A DNA stretch of 64,000 bases from Peribacillus sp. Bi96 (lineage in GTDB: Bacteria > Bacillota > Bacilli > Bacillales > DSM-1321). Below, piece by piece: positions 26,637 through 36,122 of the stretch (its first letter is position 1; the number at the start of each line of letters is the position of its first letter). A model generated the notes under the pieces. It was not told where the DNA came from and did no database searches. It saw only the letters and a list, made by a program, of their open reading frames with translations. A program made the position numbers and the translations under genes. The stretch covers positions 1 through 64,000 of the forward strand of contig NZ_CAKKLV010000013.1 of assembly GCF_918698115.1 (NCBI RefSeq), in the 5' to 3' direction.

Positions 26637-26712
26637 TGTATACTATTATGAATAGTGATTCATTTCTTCAATGTAAATGGTAGGGGAAAATATGAAAGTT
26701 GGGGGTATTGGG

Positions 26713-27105
26713 ATGGAGAGAAATATTGAAAAGTCATTGATAGGCACGCTTGGGATTGAAATGAAAGAAGTAGGAGAAGGGAAAGTCATTGCGACGATGC
26801 CGGTGGATGAACGGACAAGGCAGCCGTATGGTTTATTGCATGGGGGAGCTTCCGTTGCCCTTGCGGAATCCGTTGCAAGTTATGGGGGGATGCTGCTTGT
26901 GGATAGCGCTAAACAAGCTGTAGTCGGTCTTGAAATCAATGCCAATCATGTAAGGGGCGTACGTTCTGGTTATGTTACCGCTGAAGGTAACGTAATCCAT
27001 CGCGGGAAGACAACGATGGTATGGGACGTGAAAATCCGTGATGAAGAGGATCATCTTATCTGCATTTCACGCTGTACATTAGCCGTTATTGACTTGCCAA
27101 AGTGA
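26713..27105 (+). CDS. yuxO: Hotdog-fold thioesterase, YuxO family
   Basis: A 130-residue PaaI/YuxO-type thioesterase. TRQPYGLLHGGASVALAESVASYGG contains the HGG motif with catalytic Glu region, followed by GLEINANHVRGVRSGYV and ISRCTLAVI. Family members hydrolyse acyl- or 1,4-dihydroxy-2-naphthoyl-CoA. ATG at 26713 has GGGGG seven bases upstream and gives the usual family length; upstream in-frame ATGs at 26677 and 26692 are possible. As in B. subtilis, it neighbours the mrp operon. Confidence 0.88.
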   Translation: MERNIEKSLIGTLGIEMKEVGEGKVIATMPVDERTRQPYGLLHGGASVALAESVASYGGMLLVDSAKQAVVGLEINANHVRGVRSGYVTAEGNVIHRGKTTMVWDVKIRDEEDHLICISRCTLAVIDLPK

Positions 27106-27127
27106 ATGAAGGTATTGTGAGCGTTGT

Positions 27128-27280
27128 ATGATCATAACTGTCGATCCAAGCGATTCCCATAGAGATCCATCACTCCTGAAAACTGTCGTCAAGGAAAGGC
27201 ACAATCATTTTGGCGTATATGCCTCGGTCATACAAACAGGTGAAATCAGAGTGGGTGACCAGGTGTTTTTAAAGGATTGA
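27128..27280 (+). pseudogene. MOSC-domain C-terminal relic
   Basis: A 50-codon open stretch MIITVDPSDSHRDPSLLK ... NHFGVYASVIQTGEIRVGD-QVFLKD. The FGVYASV...GEIRVGD block is how MOSC (molybdenum cofactor sulfurase C-terminal) domains end. The Cys and the rest of the domain are missing, and a stop (TGA, 27107-27109) lies just upstream in frame. It appears to be the 3' remnant of a deleted gene. Confidence 0.6.
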
Positions 27281-27285
27281 GACAG

Positions 27286-27320
27286 AAAAGAGCTGCTCCT
27301 GTAATCAGGGCAGCTCTTTT
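27286..27320. terminator. Bidirectional terminator, mrp operon end
   Basis: AAAAGAGCTGC/GCAGCTCTTTT with inner TCCTG/CAGG; serves mrpG on the minus strand and the yuxO side on the plus strand. Confidence 0.88.
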
Positions 27321-27333
27321 GCGATGGCAGGGA

Positions 27334-27672
27334 TCACTGGTTTTTCTTTAAATCATCCTGGACACTCCGATCCCACATTTTAACGCCTGAATGATAAGCC
27401 GAGCGATTGATTAAATGTCCGGCAACAGGACTGGTCATGAAGATAAAGATGATTGCGAGCACGACCCGGAAATCGAAATGGCTATGTTTATAATAAAAAT
27501 ATAACAAGGTGCCGATCAGGATGAACATGATTCCAAGTGTCGAGCTTTTTGAAACAGCGTGATTTCTTGTATAGACATCAGGCAAGCGGATGATGCCGAA
27601 AGCCGAGACTAAAAAGAGAAAGACCCCCATTAAAAGGAATAGGGCCGATAGGAATTCAACGATTGCGGTCAT
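27334..27672 (-). CDS. mrpG: Na+/H+ antiporter subunit MrpG
   Basis: A 112-residue membrane subunit: MTAIVEFLSALFLLMGVFLFLVSAFGIIRLPDVYTRNHAVSK, split here as hydrophobic helix 1 then FGIIRLPDVYTRNHAVSK, the MnhG signature. Two further helices follow. ATG at 27672 follows AAGGGGAGAT and overlaps mrpF by 17 bases, so the longer frame running up to 27828 is not the start. It is part of the seven-subunit Mrp complex exchanging cytoplasmic Na+ (or K+) for H+. Confidence 0.93.
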   Translation of the reverse strand: MTAIVEFLSALFLLMGVFLFLVSAFGIIRLPDVYTRNHAVSKSSTLGIMFILIGTLLYFYYKHSHFDFRVVLAIIFIFMTSPVAGHLINRSAYHSGVKMWDRSVQDDLKKNQ

Positions 27673-27940
27673 CTTCGATAATCTCCCCTTTCTCGAGGAA
27701 TTTGGCGAAAGCGACCGTTCCGATGAAAGATAGGATTCCGAGCAGAAGAATGGCTTCCAGATAGGCGCTTGTATCCATGACAATGGAGGCAAGTGCAACG
27801 ATTGCGATAAGATTGATTCCCATCGCATCGAGTGCGATGACTCGATCCGGTACGGAAGGCCCTTTGATTAAACGGTATAAGAATCCTATCATGGAAAGGG
27901 AAACTCCGAGCAACGCGATTTTTAATATAAGATCGAACAT
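27656..27940 (-). CDS. mrpF: Na+/H+ antiporter subunit MrpF
   Basis: A 94-residue protein with three helices: LILKIALLGVSLSMIGFLYRLI, the conserved GPSVPDRVIALDAMGINLIA segment and LEAILLLGILSFIGTVAFAKFL. Matches MrpF/MnhF. It overlaps mrpG at its 3' end and touches mrpE at its start (27940 shared), indicating coupled translation. Confidence 0.94.
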   Translation of the reverse strand: MFDLILKIALLGVSLSMIGFLYRLIKGPSVPDRVIALDAMGINLIAIVALASIVMDTSAYLEAILLLGILSFIGTVAFAKFLEKGEIIEDDRNR

Positions 27941-28416
27941 TATTTGCTCACCTCCATAATCGCCTTTTCAAAGGTATTTTTAATGCTGTCCACGGCTTCA
28001 TCTTTGTCGGCGATGTCCATCGCATGTATATAAAGAATCCGATTGTCTTCAGAAACTTCAACGACAAGTGTTCCAGGTGTCAGTGTAATTAAATTCGACA
28101 GTATCGTAATTTCCCAATCCTTTGTAAGAACGGTTTCGAATGCGAATATGCCAGGCCTCATATCCAGCTTAGGCTTTAGCACGACTTTAAGGACGCTAAC
28201 GTTAGAGAATATGAGTTCCCTTGCGAATATGAGCAGTAATAGAACCACGGCGTTCACCCTGTTCAAATAAAAACGATCATTAAAAAAATGACGGAAGACG
28301 AACATGATGCCCAAACCCAAAACATATCCGATGATAAAAGTGCTCCCGTTAAACTCATTTTTTAAAAACATCCAGATGACCGCAAGGAACACATTCAGTA
28401 AAATTTGGAATGACAT
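27940..28416 (-). CDS. mrpE: Na+/H+ antiporter subunit MrpE
   Basis: A 158-residue subunit: N-terminal helices (QILLNVFLAVIWMFL, TFIIGYVLGLGIMFVF) and the cytoplasmic part ILSNLITLTPGTLVVEVSEDNRILYIHAMD, the diagnostic MrpE/MnhE motif LITLTPGT. Six bases separate it from mrpD. Confidence 0.95.
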   Translation of the reverse strand: MSFQILLNVFLAVIWMFLKNEFNGSTFIIGYVLGLGIMFVFRHFFNDRFYLNRVNAVVLLLLIFARELIFSNVSVLKVVLKPKLDMRPGIFAFETVLTKDWEITILSNLITLTPGTLVVEVSEDNRILYIHAMDIADKDEAVDSIKNTFEKAIMEVSK

Positions 28417-28422
28417 CAGGCA

Positions 28423-29904
28423 CTACTCCTTTAAAACCGCTTTGATATAAATATCGGGATTCATTAATGTATCTACAGCTTGTGTAATAAATGGGTAAAT
28501 CGATTCTGTTCCTACTCCGAATAAAACGGAAATGATGACAAGGAGAACGGCAGGAACCAGCATTTTATTTACCGTTTTATTAGGTAAGACATAATCAATC
28601 TTTGAAGTTCCCCAAAAGCCGTTCATGAATATTTTCATGACGGAATATAGGACCATCAAGCTTGAAAGTAAGACAACGGCCATTCCAAAGTAGGCCCCTG
28701 ATTCTGCAGCTCCCTGTAGAATCAGGAGCTTTCCGGCAAAACCGCTGAATGGTGGGATTCCCGCCAATGATATCGCAGCTATGAAGAAGGTCCATGCCAG
28801 GACAGGGTATTGTTTGATCAAGCCGCCCATATCCCGCAAATCATCCGTCCCGCTGATTTTAATCATGATGCCAACCAGCAGAAATAGTGCACCCTTGATT
28901 AGCATGTCATGAATGATATATAGAATGGAGCCTGATAAGGCCTGTTCATTCATGACGGAGATGCCGAATATGATAACACCGACCGCGATGATTATATTGT
29001 AAATGATGATTTTCTTTACATCCCAATAGGCAATCGCACCAATGACACCGATGATGATGGTCAAGATCGCAAGAACTGCCAGAAAAGTATGGGTGAAATC
29101 TTGGTCATGATAAAACAAGAGTGTATAGGTCCTGAAAATGGAGTATATCCCGACCTTTGTCAGCAATGCACCGAATAGCGCCATCACCGGGATAGGTGGA
29201 GCATAATAGGACCCAGGCAGCCATTGGAAAAGAGGGAAAATGGCTCCCTTCAAACCGAATACGATCAAGAAACCAATGGCGATCACCGAGATGATTCCAG
29301 GCTGGTTGACTTCAGCTATCCTCTGGCTGATGTGCGCCATGTTCAATGTGCCCAGAACTGAATAAAGGTAGGCGACCATGATGACGAAAAAGGAAGAGGA
29401 AAGAACATTGACGATAATATACTTCAATGATTCCCTCAGTTGGATTTTCGTCCCTCCAAGTACAAGCAACACATAAGAAGCCATCAGCATGACTTCAAAG
29501 AAAACGAATAGATTGAATAGATCTCCCGTAAGGAAGGCACCATTTACACCAATCAACAAAAATTGAAATACAGGATAATAATAATGTCTTTCACGTTCTT
29601 CACCTATGGAGTAAAACGAGTAAATCAATATGGCGAATCCAATGATATTCGTGGTCAGTACAAGCAGCGAAGAAAGCATATCTGCGACGATCACGATCCC
29701 GAATGGCGCATCCCAGCTGCCGACACCTAAAGTCAAGATCCCTTGTTTATGGACCGTTAACACTAGATAAAGGGAAATTGCTATTCCGATTAGAGATGAA
29801 AAAAGGGAAATCCCTCTTTGCAGCTTGATTTTTTTTGCAAAGAATATGAGAAAGATGCCTGTGAAAAGCGGCCATAAAACAGGCATGAAGGTTAGATTAC
29901 TCAT
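28423..29904 (-). CDS. mrpD: Na+/H+ antiporter subunit MrpD
   Basis: A 493-residue, 14-helix subunit homologous to NuoM/N-type proton channels. [17 protein letters not shown] carries the conserved TM5 Glu. [21 protein letters not shown] carries the TM7 Lys of the ion pathway. LISIAG-type segment [20 protein letters not shown] lies in the later half. With MrpA it forms the ion-translocating core. Overlaps mrpC by 8 bases. Confidence 0.96.
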   Translation of the reverse strand: MSNLTFMPVLWPLFTGIFLIFFAKKIKLQRGISLFSSLIGIAISLYLVLTVHKQGILTLGVGSWDAPFGIVIVADMLSSLLVLTTNIIGFAILIYSFYSIGEERERHYYYPVFQFLLIGVNGAFLTGDLFNLFVFFEVMLMASYVLLVLGGTKIQLRESLKYIIVNVLSSSFFVIMVAYLYSVLGTLNMAHISQRIAEVNQPGIISVIAIGFLIVFGLKGAIFPLFQWLPGSYYAPPIPVMALFGALLTKVGIYSIFRTYTLLFYHDQDFTHTFLAVLAILTIIIGVIGAIAYWDVKKIIIYNIIIAVGVIIFGISVMNEQALSGSILYIIHDMLIKGALFLLVGIMIKISGTDDLRDMGGLIKQYPVLAWTFFIAAISLAGIPPFSGFAGKLLILQGAAESGAYFGMAVVLLSSLMVLYSVMKIFMNGFWGTSKIDYVLPNKTVNKMLVPAVLLVIISVLFGVGTESIYPFITQAVDTLMNPDIYIKAVLKE

Positions 29905-30238
29905 TTGCTTTCGTACCTCTCATTTCTTCCATGTCATCCGTACCGAGCTCCTGGTAGGTCCGATATGCAAGCACCAGCAGAAATGATGTGACTCCGAAAC
30001 TGATGACGATTGCCGTCAAGATAAGCGCTTGCGGAAGCGGATCGACATAGGATGCAGCTTTATTACTTAGCAATGGAACGGAACCGCCTTTCAAACCGCC
30101 CATCGTCAAAATCAACAGGTGGGCGCCGTGACTGAGCAACCCCGTACCGATAATGATTCTTAAAATGCTTTTTGATAGCATTAAATAGGTTGCACACATA
30201 AATAGTATTCCAATGACAATGGCCATTAAAAGTTCCAT
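29897..30238 (-). CDS. mrpC: Na+/H+ antiporter subunit MrpC
   Basis: A 113-residue NuoK-like protein: three helices with [24 protein letters not shown] and [28 protein letters not shown], the MrpC/NuoK signature. It overlaps mrpB and mrpD by a few bases. Confidence 0.95.
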   Translation of the reverse strand: MELLMAIVIGILFMCATYLMLSKSILRIIIGTGLLSHGAHLLILTMGGLKGGSVPLLSNKAASYVDPLPQALILTAIVISFGVTSFLLVLAYRTYQELGTDDMEEMRGTKANE

Positions 30239-30660
30239 TATTCACTCTCCCCTATCGTTTGAATAATGGTCATCGTTACACCAACAACCACAAGATAAAC
30301 ACCCAAATCAAAAAGTACCGCAGTATGAAGCGAGATATGCCCAAGAAGAGGCAAATCGATATAATGGTATACATGGGTCATAAGCGGCACCCCGAACAAT
30401 AACCCACCTGCAACGGTCAGGGTTGATATGAACAAGCCTGAACCGATCATTAACTTATAGTCAATCGGCAAGATGCCGGTGACGGTTTTAATGTCGAAAG
30501 CGAGCAACAGCAGGACTATGGCGGCTGAAGTCATTAAGCCACCGACAAACCCGCCGCCCGGCGAATAATGCCCCCCTAAAAAGATGGCAACCGCAAACAG
30601 CAAGATCACAAAGGCGGCGACCTTCGTAACCGTTTGGAGAATCAGGTCATTTTGCTTCAT
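30238..30660 (-). CDS. mrpB: Na+/H+ antiporter subunit MrpB
   Basis: A 140-residue membrane protein: [28 protein letters not shown] contains the conserved GHxxPGGGF motif of MrpB/MnhB, followed by [18 protein letters not shown]. It overlaps mrpA by 4 bases. Confidence 0.95.
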   Translation of the reverse strand: MKQNDLILQTVTKVAAFVILLFAVAIFLGGHYSPGGGFVGGLMTSAAIVLLLLAFDIKTVTGILPIDYKLMIGSGLFISTLTVAGGLLFGVPLMTHVYHYIDLPLLGHISLHTAVLFDLGVYLVVVGVTMTIIQTIGESE

Positions 30661-33062
30661 GGTTTGTCTTTCCCCCCTGTCGCCCGCAATTTGATCATCG
30701 CGAATATTCCAAGAGCAGCGATGGAAAGGACACTGATTTCAAACATGGTATCAAGTCCGCGGAAGTCAACGAGAATGACATTTACGACGTTTTTCCCGCC
30801 TGCTTCCTTATAAGCATTTTCAAGATAGTAATTTGATATGGAATCAAATAGTTTATTGCTATGTGCCGAAAGGGCAATCAATGTCACGATGACTCCCACA
30901 CCAATGGATATCAGGGCGTTATTCAGCCTGAAGGTCATTCGCTCTTCCCTTCTGCTTGCCATTAACGGAAGGTGGAAGAAACAGAGCAAAAACAGCGATA
31001 CCGAAATCGTTTCGATGACTAGTTGAGTCAATGCTAAATCCGGTGCCCGAAGCAAAACGAAAAATAAGGAAATCGTATAACCGACGGCCCCTAAGATGAT
31101 AATGGAAGTTAAACGGGATTTTGCAAACAGAATGGCAATCGAGCCAATCACGATGATCGCCGCCAATACGATCTCATAAAAACCAATCGGGGCAAAATTT
31201 CCTGTATCGAATTTAAAGGCATCCTTCCAATAGAGCGTAAAGCCCAAAGAAAGAATGAAGAATAGGAAGATTGAAAGCAGATACGTCCGAATCGAACCTG
31301 TCATTAATACTTTCATGACGGAGGAAGCTGAGTGTTCGAGCCCTCTTACTCCGTTATCATACAAAGCATTCAGGGATATACGTTCAGGAATCCACTGAGT
31401 GATCTTCTGCCACTTCTGAAGCGTTTTGTATAAAAGGATTCCAAATGCTATGATGCCGACGGTCATCCATACTTCAGGTTGGAATCCATGCCAGAAGGCG
31501 ATATGGACTTGGAAATCCGGACCCACTAAGCTTGGCTGTATGCCAGCTACCGCAGGTTTAATGATTCGTGAAGATAGCAAGTTTGGAAAAATACCGAAAA
31601 CGATGACCAACGAAGCAAGGATGATTGGGGAGATCAGCATCCCGATCGGTGCCTCGTGGGGCTTCTTTTCCAATAGTTGCAACTGAAGTTTGCCTGTAAA
31701 GGGTTTGAGCACGACAATCATGCTATAAATAAAAGTGAATACACTGGCAACCCATGCTAGAACAGGGAACAGTACGCCCCATGTTTCCATATTGAAGATA
31801 TCCAGTTCCAATACATTCACCATGCTGGCCAAGAACATTTCCTTACTTAAAAAACCATTGAAGGGTGGAAGGCCTGCCATTGAAAAGGCACCGATTAAGG
31901 CGACGGTGAAAGTAATTGGCATTAATTGCATCAATCCGCCAAGCCTGCGGATATCCCGGGTACCGGTTTCATGATCAATGATGCCTGCAACCATGAAAAG
32001 GCTGCCTTTGAAGGTAGCGTGATTAATTAAGTGGAATACAGCTGCAACCGTGGCAGCCAAGTATATATTTTCGCCCAATGATTCATGGTGGAGAGCTGCC
32101 GCACCAAGACCCAATAGCGACATGATCAACCCTAGCTGACTGATGGTGGAAAAAGCGAGAATCCCCTTTAAATCGGTCTGCTTGATCGCAGAGAACGAGC
32201 CCCAGAACAGTGTAATCAATCCAGCAATCGAAACGAGCCAGAACCATAAACCGGATTCTGCAAAAACAGGGCTTAATCTGGCAACCAAATAAATTCCGGC
32301 CTTGACCATCGTTGCCGAATGAAGGTAAGCACTGACCGGTGTCGGAGCTTCCATCGCATCTGGCAGCCAAATGTGAAACGGGAACTGTGCTGATTTAGTG
32401 AACGCACCAAGCAGCACGAGCAAAAGTGCAGGGGTGAAGAGCGGGTGGTCCATAAGTTCCCCGCTTTGTAATATCAATTCACGTATGCTGAATGTGTTCC
32501 CCATAATAGAAAGGAGAATGATGCCTCCAAGCAGGCTTAGGCCGCCGAGCACTGTGATCAGCAGGGATTTCTGCGCCCCATAACGTGAACGCTCCCTTTC
32601 ATTCCAATATCCTATCAATAAGAAAGATGATAAACTCGTGAATTCCCAAAACGAATATAGGACAATTAGATTATCGGATAGGACGACGCCAAGCATCGCT
32701 CCCATGAAAAGTAAAAGAAAGACGTAAAATTGGTTCAGCCTTTCTTTCTCTTTCGATAAATAGAAAACCGAATATAGAACGACGAGTGAACCGATTCCTG
32801 TAATGAGCAAGGCGAATAAAAGCCCAAGTCCATCTACATAGAAATCAACATGAATTCCGAGAGAGGGAATCCATGCAGCTCTTTCCGTAATGACTTCCCC
32901 TTGTTTGGTCAAGGGAATGAACCTTGAAAAATAGGTGAATAGTACAATCGGTAAAATCATTACAAACCATCCTGTGTGTATTTGTCGGAATAATTTGTAT
33001 AATATTGGTATAATAAATGCTAAGAGAAACGGTGATAAAACCGCCCAATGAAGCAAAGACAT
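30657..33062 (-). CDS. mrpA: Na+/H+ antiporter subunit MrpA
   Basis: An 801-residue giant subunit of about 20 helices. The N-terminal two thirds are NuoL-like: FWEFTSLSSFLLIGYW with the TM5 Glu, AFTKSAQFPFHIWLPDAMEAPTPVSAYLHSATMVKAG with Lys and the APTPVSA motif, and ATFKGSLFMVAG. The C-terminal part (about 640-795) is the fused MrpA-specific region with ALTQLVIETISVSLFL and VNVILVDFRGLDTMFEI. First gene of mrpABCDEFG; RBS GGGGGG before ATG 33062. The full-length complex supports Na+ and alkali tolerance. Confidence 0.97.
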   Translation of the reverse strand: MSLLHWAVLSPFLLAFIIPILYKLFRQIHTGWFVMILPIVLFTYFSRFIPLTKQGEVITERAAWIPSLGIHVDFYVDGLGLLFALLITGIGSLVVLYSVFYLSKEKERLNQFYVFLLLFMGAMLGVVLSDNLIVLYSFWEFTSLSSFLLIGYWNERERSRYGAQKSLLITVLGGLSLLGGIILLSIMGNTFSIRELILQSGELMDHPLFTPALLLVLLGAFTKSAQFPFHIWLPDAMEAPTPVSAYLHSATMVKAGIYLVARLSPVFAESGLWFWLVSIAGLITLFWGSFSAIKQTDLKGILAFSTISQLGLIMSLLGLGAAALHHESLGENIYLAATVAAVFHLINHATFKGSLFMVAGIIDHETGTRDIRRLGGLMQLMPITFTVALIGAFSMAGLPPFNGFLSKEMFLASMVNVLELDIFNMETWGVLFPVLAWVASVFTFIYSMIVVLKPFTGKLQLQLLEKKPHEAPIGMLISPIILASLVIVFGIFPNLLSSRIIKPAVAGIQPSLVGPDFQVHIAFWHGFQPEVWMTVGIIAFGILLYKTLQKWQKITQWIPERISLNALYDNGVRGLEHSASSVMKVLMTGSIRTYLLSIFLFFILSLGFTLYWKDAFKFDTGNFAPIGFYEIVLAAIIVIGSIAILFAKSRLTSIIILGAVGYTISLFFVLLRAPDLALTQLVIETISVSLFLLCFFHLPLMASRREERMTFRLNNALISIGVGVIVTLIALSAHSNKLFDSISNYYLENAYKEAGGKNVVNVILVDFRGLDTMFEISVLSIAALGIFAMIKLRATGGKDKP

Positions 33063-33395
33063 AAAGTCCCCCCTTTTTAAACGAAGTCATTCGTCTTATT
33101 ATGCTTTTTTTCACGCAATCCTAGACGTTAGGAAATCGCCGTTGAATATGGATTTTTTTTAATCAATCCTTGTCTCGCTTAAAAGTATAACGCAATTTTT
33201 GCGGGTTTGCATGGCTTTAAGAACAGTGAAGCTCCACTGAAATGAAGTTTTATATATAGGTAGAAAAGGAGAGGGAATCGACCTAAAAAAAATTTTTAAA
33301 AAAAGTTTTTTTAGGGAGAACTAGTTTACTATCCATTGTGAAATGAAGGGTTATCTTGCATAATATAGGATAAAAGATGCATGGATGGAGAAAAC
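33063..33395. other. Divergent promoter region of mrpA and yufK
   Basis: About 330 bases. An A/T dyad, CCTAAAAAAA ... TTTTTTTAGG (33282-33291 with 33306-33315), stands out on the yufK side. GGATGGAG at 33383-33390 is the yufK RBS. No additional gene is seen. Confidence 0.45.
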
Positions 33396-33953
33396 ATGAA
33401 AAACACATATTTACTTAGCTACTTTCCGATCATTTCAATCCTATTATTCAGTCTTTCCTTTGCCATTTATGGGGAAATGCAAATGCTCAAGTTATTTGGG
33501 AATTTGGGAATCTATCAAGGCATGCTGGAGTTTTTTTCTGAAACAGGCATAAAGCTGGCACTGCTTATCGTATTGCTCTTATTATTCTTTATGGTTTTTG
33601 CCGCATTGAAGTTGATCTCCGATACTGTATTGGAGCTATCTTTATTATTCTTTTCCAAGGATTCAGAAGGCAAGGCTTTGAACAGTGTAAGAAGGGGATC
33701 GGTCATATATGTCATTGGCGGCGCTTGTTCATTGTTCAGTGTTCAATTCATCATCGGGCTTGGATCTATCTTTATCGCAACGAATGTCGTCGCTTTAATT
33801 TATTTTGTCAATAAGTTAAGCCCGAGCCTGAATTTGTCTAGGTTAGTAGGATTGATTTTCTTTCCAATCTTCGTTTGGACTGCCCTGATTTCAATAGTCG
33901 CTTATGCAGGATTGAAGCTGTATAACAGTGTTATTGCAAGTCTGCCCATATAG
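33396..33953 (+). CDS. yufK: YufK, polytopic membrane protein (DUF5366)
   Basis: A 185-residue protein with five hydrophobic segments (LLSYFPIISILLFSLSFAIY, KLALLIVLLLLFFMVFAALK, VIYVIGGACSLFSVQFIIG, IFIATNVVALIYFV, LVGLIFFPIFVWTALISIV). ATG at 33396 (MKNTYLLSYF) is preferred over the in-frame ATG at 33381 because of GGATGGAG five bases upstream. Matches YufK by character and place. Function unknown. Confidence 0.8.
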   Translation: MKNTYLLSYFPIISILLFSLSFAIYGEMQMLKLFGNLGIYQGMLEFFSETGIKLALLIVLLLLFFMVFAALKLISDTVLELSLLFFSKDSEGKALNSVRRGSVIYVIGGACSLFSVQFIIGLGSIFIATNVVALIYFVNKLSPSLNLSRLVGLIFFPIFVWTALISIVAYAGLKLYNSVIASLPI

Positions 33954-33957
33954 CCAT

Positions 33958-33995
33958 AAAAAAGAAGGTGCCCTCATTGGCACCTTCTTTTATTC
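33958..33995. terminator. Bidirectional terminator yufK/pbpD
   Basis: AAAGAAGGTGCC/GGCACCTTCTTT perfect stem, 6-nt loop, between convergent genes. Confidence 0.9.
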
Positions 33996-35852
33996 CTCGG
34001 CAGTCTGGCTGATATCTTTCCATATCAATACATGAGGTGTGTGTGAATAAATGGATTGCAGATTGGAGGGCTTGTCTCTTCCGATCCAAACGCCGGTTGT
34101 GTAGTTTTGTGTCAGGCCGACAAACCACATGTCTTTCACATCATTGGTCGTCCCGGTTTTACCACCGATATAGTCTGTAGGAAAGTAGGCTTTGCGGGCC
34201 GTCCCGGTTAGGGTTACTTCATAGAAAAGTTGCCGCATCTTGTCTACGGTGCTTTTGCTCCATATCTCCTTGGATTTGTCCTTCCAGCTATAAAGGACTT
34301 TACCTTCTTGATCGGTGATGTTAATGATCGCGCGCGCTGGCTGATAGTTTCCATCATTGAAGGAAGTATAGGCATTCGTCAGTTCAAGCGGACTCATGCC
34401 ATACTCGAAACCGCCTATAGCCGAACTGATATGGTGGTCATTTTTGGTCACCTTTTTAAAATCGAATGCATCCAGATACTTAAAGCTCTTTTCCATGCCA
34501 GTCTTTTCAAAAAGCCTTATGGCAGGTGTGTTATAGGATTGTGCGAAGGCACTCCTTAATGTGACCATCCCGTAGCTATCACCGCTATAATTTTTTGGAC
34601 AATAACTATTGCTGCAATAGCTTGCTCCGCTAACGAGCTGATTGATGTCAGCATCCGTCTCTTCAATATAGGGAGCATAATCAAGAAGTGGCTTTATGGC
34701 TGACCCTGGTTGCCTAAAGCTTTGGTATGCCCGATTGAAAGAATTTTTTTTATAATCTTTTCCCCCAATCAAAGAGACAAGCTCGTGCGTATGATGCTGT
34801 ATAACCACTATAGCTCCTTCGATATCATTGACACCGATTTTTGATTGTACAGCAGTCTTGGACTGCGTTTGCAGCTTAGTATCGAGTGCGGTATGGATGG
34901 TTACACCGGAATTTAAAAGCTTTTCGACCCGTTTATCCAGCTCGGCTTCCGCCTTCTTACGTGTAGCTTCATCAGAACTTTGCAAAGATCTTGTGAGACC
35001 TTCAGTGGATGCCACCAGGTTTTTCAATTCCTGATGAACATATGTCACATAATCAGGATATAAGTCTACCGAGGTGGACAAGTCTAATTTAATCGTACTT
35101 TTGATAAGCTTTTCATACTCGATCTGTTCTAAATAACCTTCAGCTACCATTTGTTTAAGTAACCTCTCTTGTCGCTTTTTCGTTTCATCGAAATGTTTAA
35201 GAGGATCATAGTGTTCAGGATTATTAGGGATTGCTGCCAGGAAGGCAAGTTCCGCCTTGGTTAACTCCCCGGTCGGTTTACTGAAATAAAACTGGGAAGC
35301 GGCTTCAATTCCATAAGCTCCATTACTGAAATATATGGCATTCAAATATAGCTCCATGACTTCTGGTTTTGATTTCTTTCGCTCTAATTGATAGGCATAA
35401 ATGAGTTCACTAAGTTTTCGGTTATACGTCCTATCATGGGTAAGAAATACATTCCTGGCCAGTTGCTGGGTAATGGTGCTGCCACCTTGTTCTATGTTAT
35501 TATTTTGTGAATTGATAAGAAGTGCCCTGCTTAAGCCGGATATGTCAAAGCCTGCATGATCATAAAATTTTTGATCCTCTGTAACAATGAACAGGTTTTC
35601 AAGGAATAGAGGGATGTCTTCAAGTTTTAGGTAAGTCCGTTTTTCACCATTGGAAATTTCACTGATCACTTTTCCATTTGCAGCTGTCATGTAACTTGTC
35701 TGAGCCAGCTCGATCGAATCAATAGGAATCCGCTCGTCTAGTACATGATAGGGAGATTGGGCTAAGGACCACTCTTGATAGGAAAGAAAAATGAAAAGGG
35801 TCAATATAGGAACTAAGAGGAAAATCGAGATATAACCAAGATACGTGCGCAT
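33990..35852 (-). CDS. pbpD: Class A penicillin-binding protein (PBP4 type)
   Basis: A 620-residue bifunctional PBP. N-terminal anchor YLGYISIFLLVPILTLFIFL. GT51 transglycosylase (about 65-235) with FIVTEDQKFYDHAGFD and EQGGSTITQQLARN. Transpeptidase domain (about 310-600) with SxxK in RQPGSAIKPLLDYAP, SYNTPAIRLFEK (SxN) and GGKTGTTNDVKDMW (KTG). It polymerises and cross-links peptidoglycan outside the membrane. Length and position beside yufK and kapD match B. subtilis pbpD (624 residues). Confidence 0.9.
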   Translation of the reverse strand: MRTYLGYISIFLLVPILTLFIFLSYQEWSLAQSPYHVLDERIPIDSIELAQTSYMTAANGKVISEISNGEKRTYLKLEDIPLFLENLFIVTEDQKFYDHAGFDISGLSRALLINSQNNNIEQGGSTITQQLARNVFLTHDRTYNRKLSELIYAYQLERKKSKPEVMELYLNAIYFSNGAYGIEAASQFYFSKPTGELTKAELAFLAAIPNNPEHYDPLKHFDETKKRQERLLKQMVAEGYLEQIEYEKLIKSTIKLDLSTSVDLYPDYVTYVHQELKNLVASTEGLTRSLQSSDEATRKKAEAELDKRVEKLLNSGVTIHTALDTKLQTQSKTAVQSKIGVNDIEGAIVVIQHHTHELVSLIGGKDYKKNSFNRAYQSFRQPGSAIKPLLDYAPYIEETDADINQLVSGASYCSNSYCPKNYSGDSYGMVTLRSAFAQSYNTPAIRLFEKTGMEKSFKYLDAFDFKKVTKNDHHISSAIGGFEYGMSPLELTNAYTSFNDGNYQPARAIINITDQEGKVLYSWKDKSKEIWSKSTVDKMRQLFYEVTLTGTARKAYFPTDYIGGKTGTTNDVKDMWFVGLTQNYTTGVWIGRDKPSNLQSIYSHTPHVLIWKDISQTAEE

Positions 35853-36122
35853 AGTTCAACTTCCTAACTAATATATTTTTAGTATGTTCTTGGAAAAAGT
35901 ACAGGGATTAAAAATGGTACTTTTGGTTCATTAATCCATCATAATCCAATTAAGGTAGACAATAAAGAGTTTTGGTGAATTTAGGAATGCAGGTGCCGTA
36001 TCATGGCGTTGTACGATCCGGTGAAAAACTTTCTAAATCTTCTGTTATAATATGGTCATGAGAAAGTAAAAACCAATATTTGTTTATATGTTGATGTCAA
36101 GAATAAGAAGGGGGTCATAAAA

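Noticed and set aside
27673-27828. N-terminal extension of mrpG
   Set aside because: It lies within mrpF and adds no MnhG sequence; the ATG at 27672 has an RBS and the correct length.
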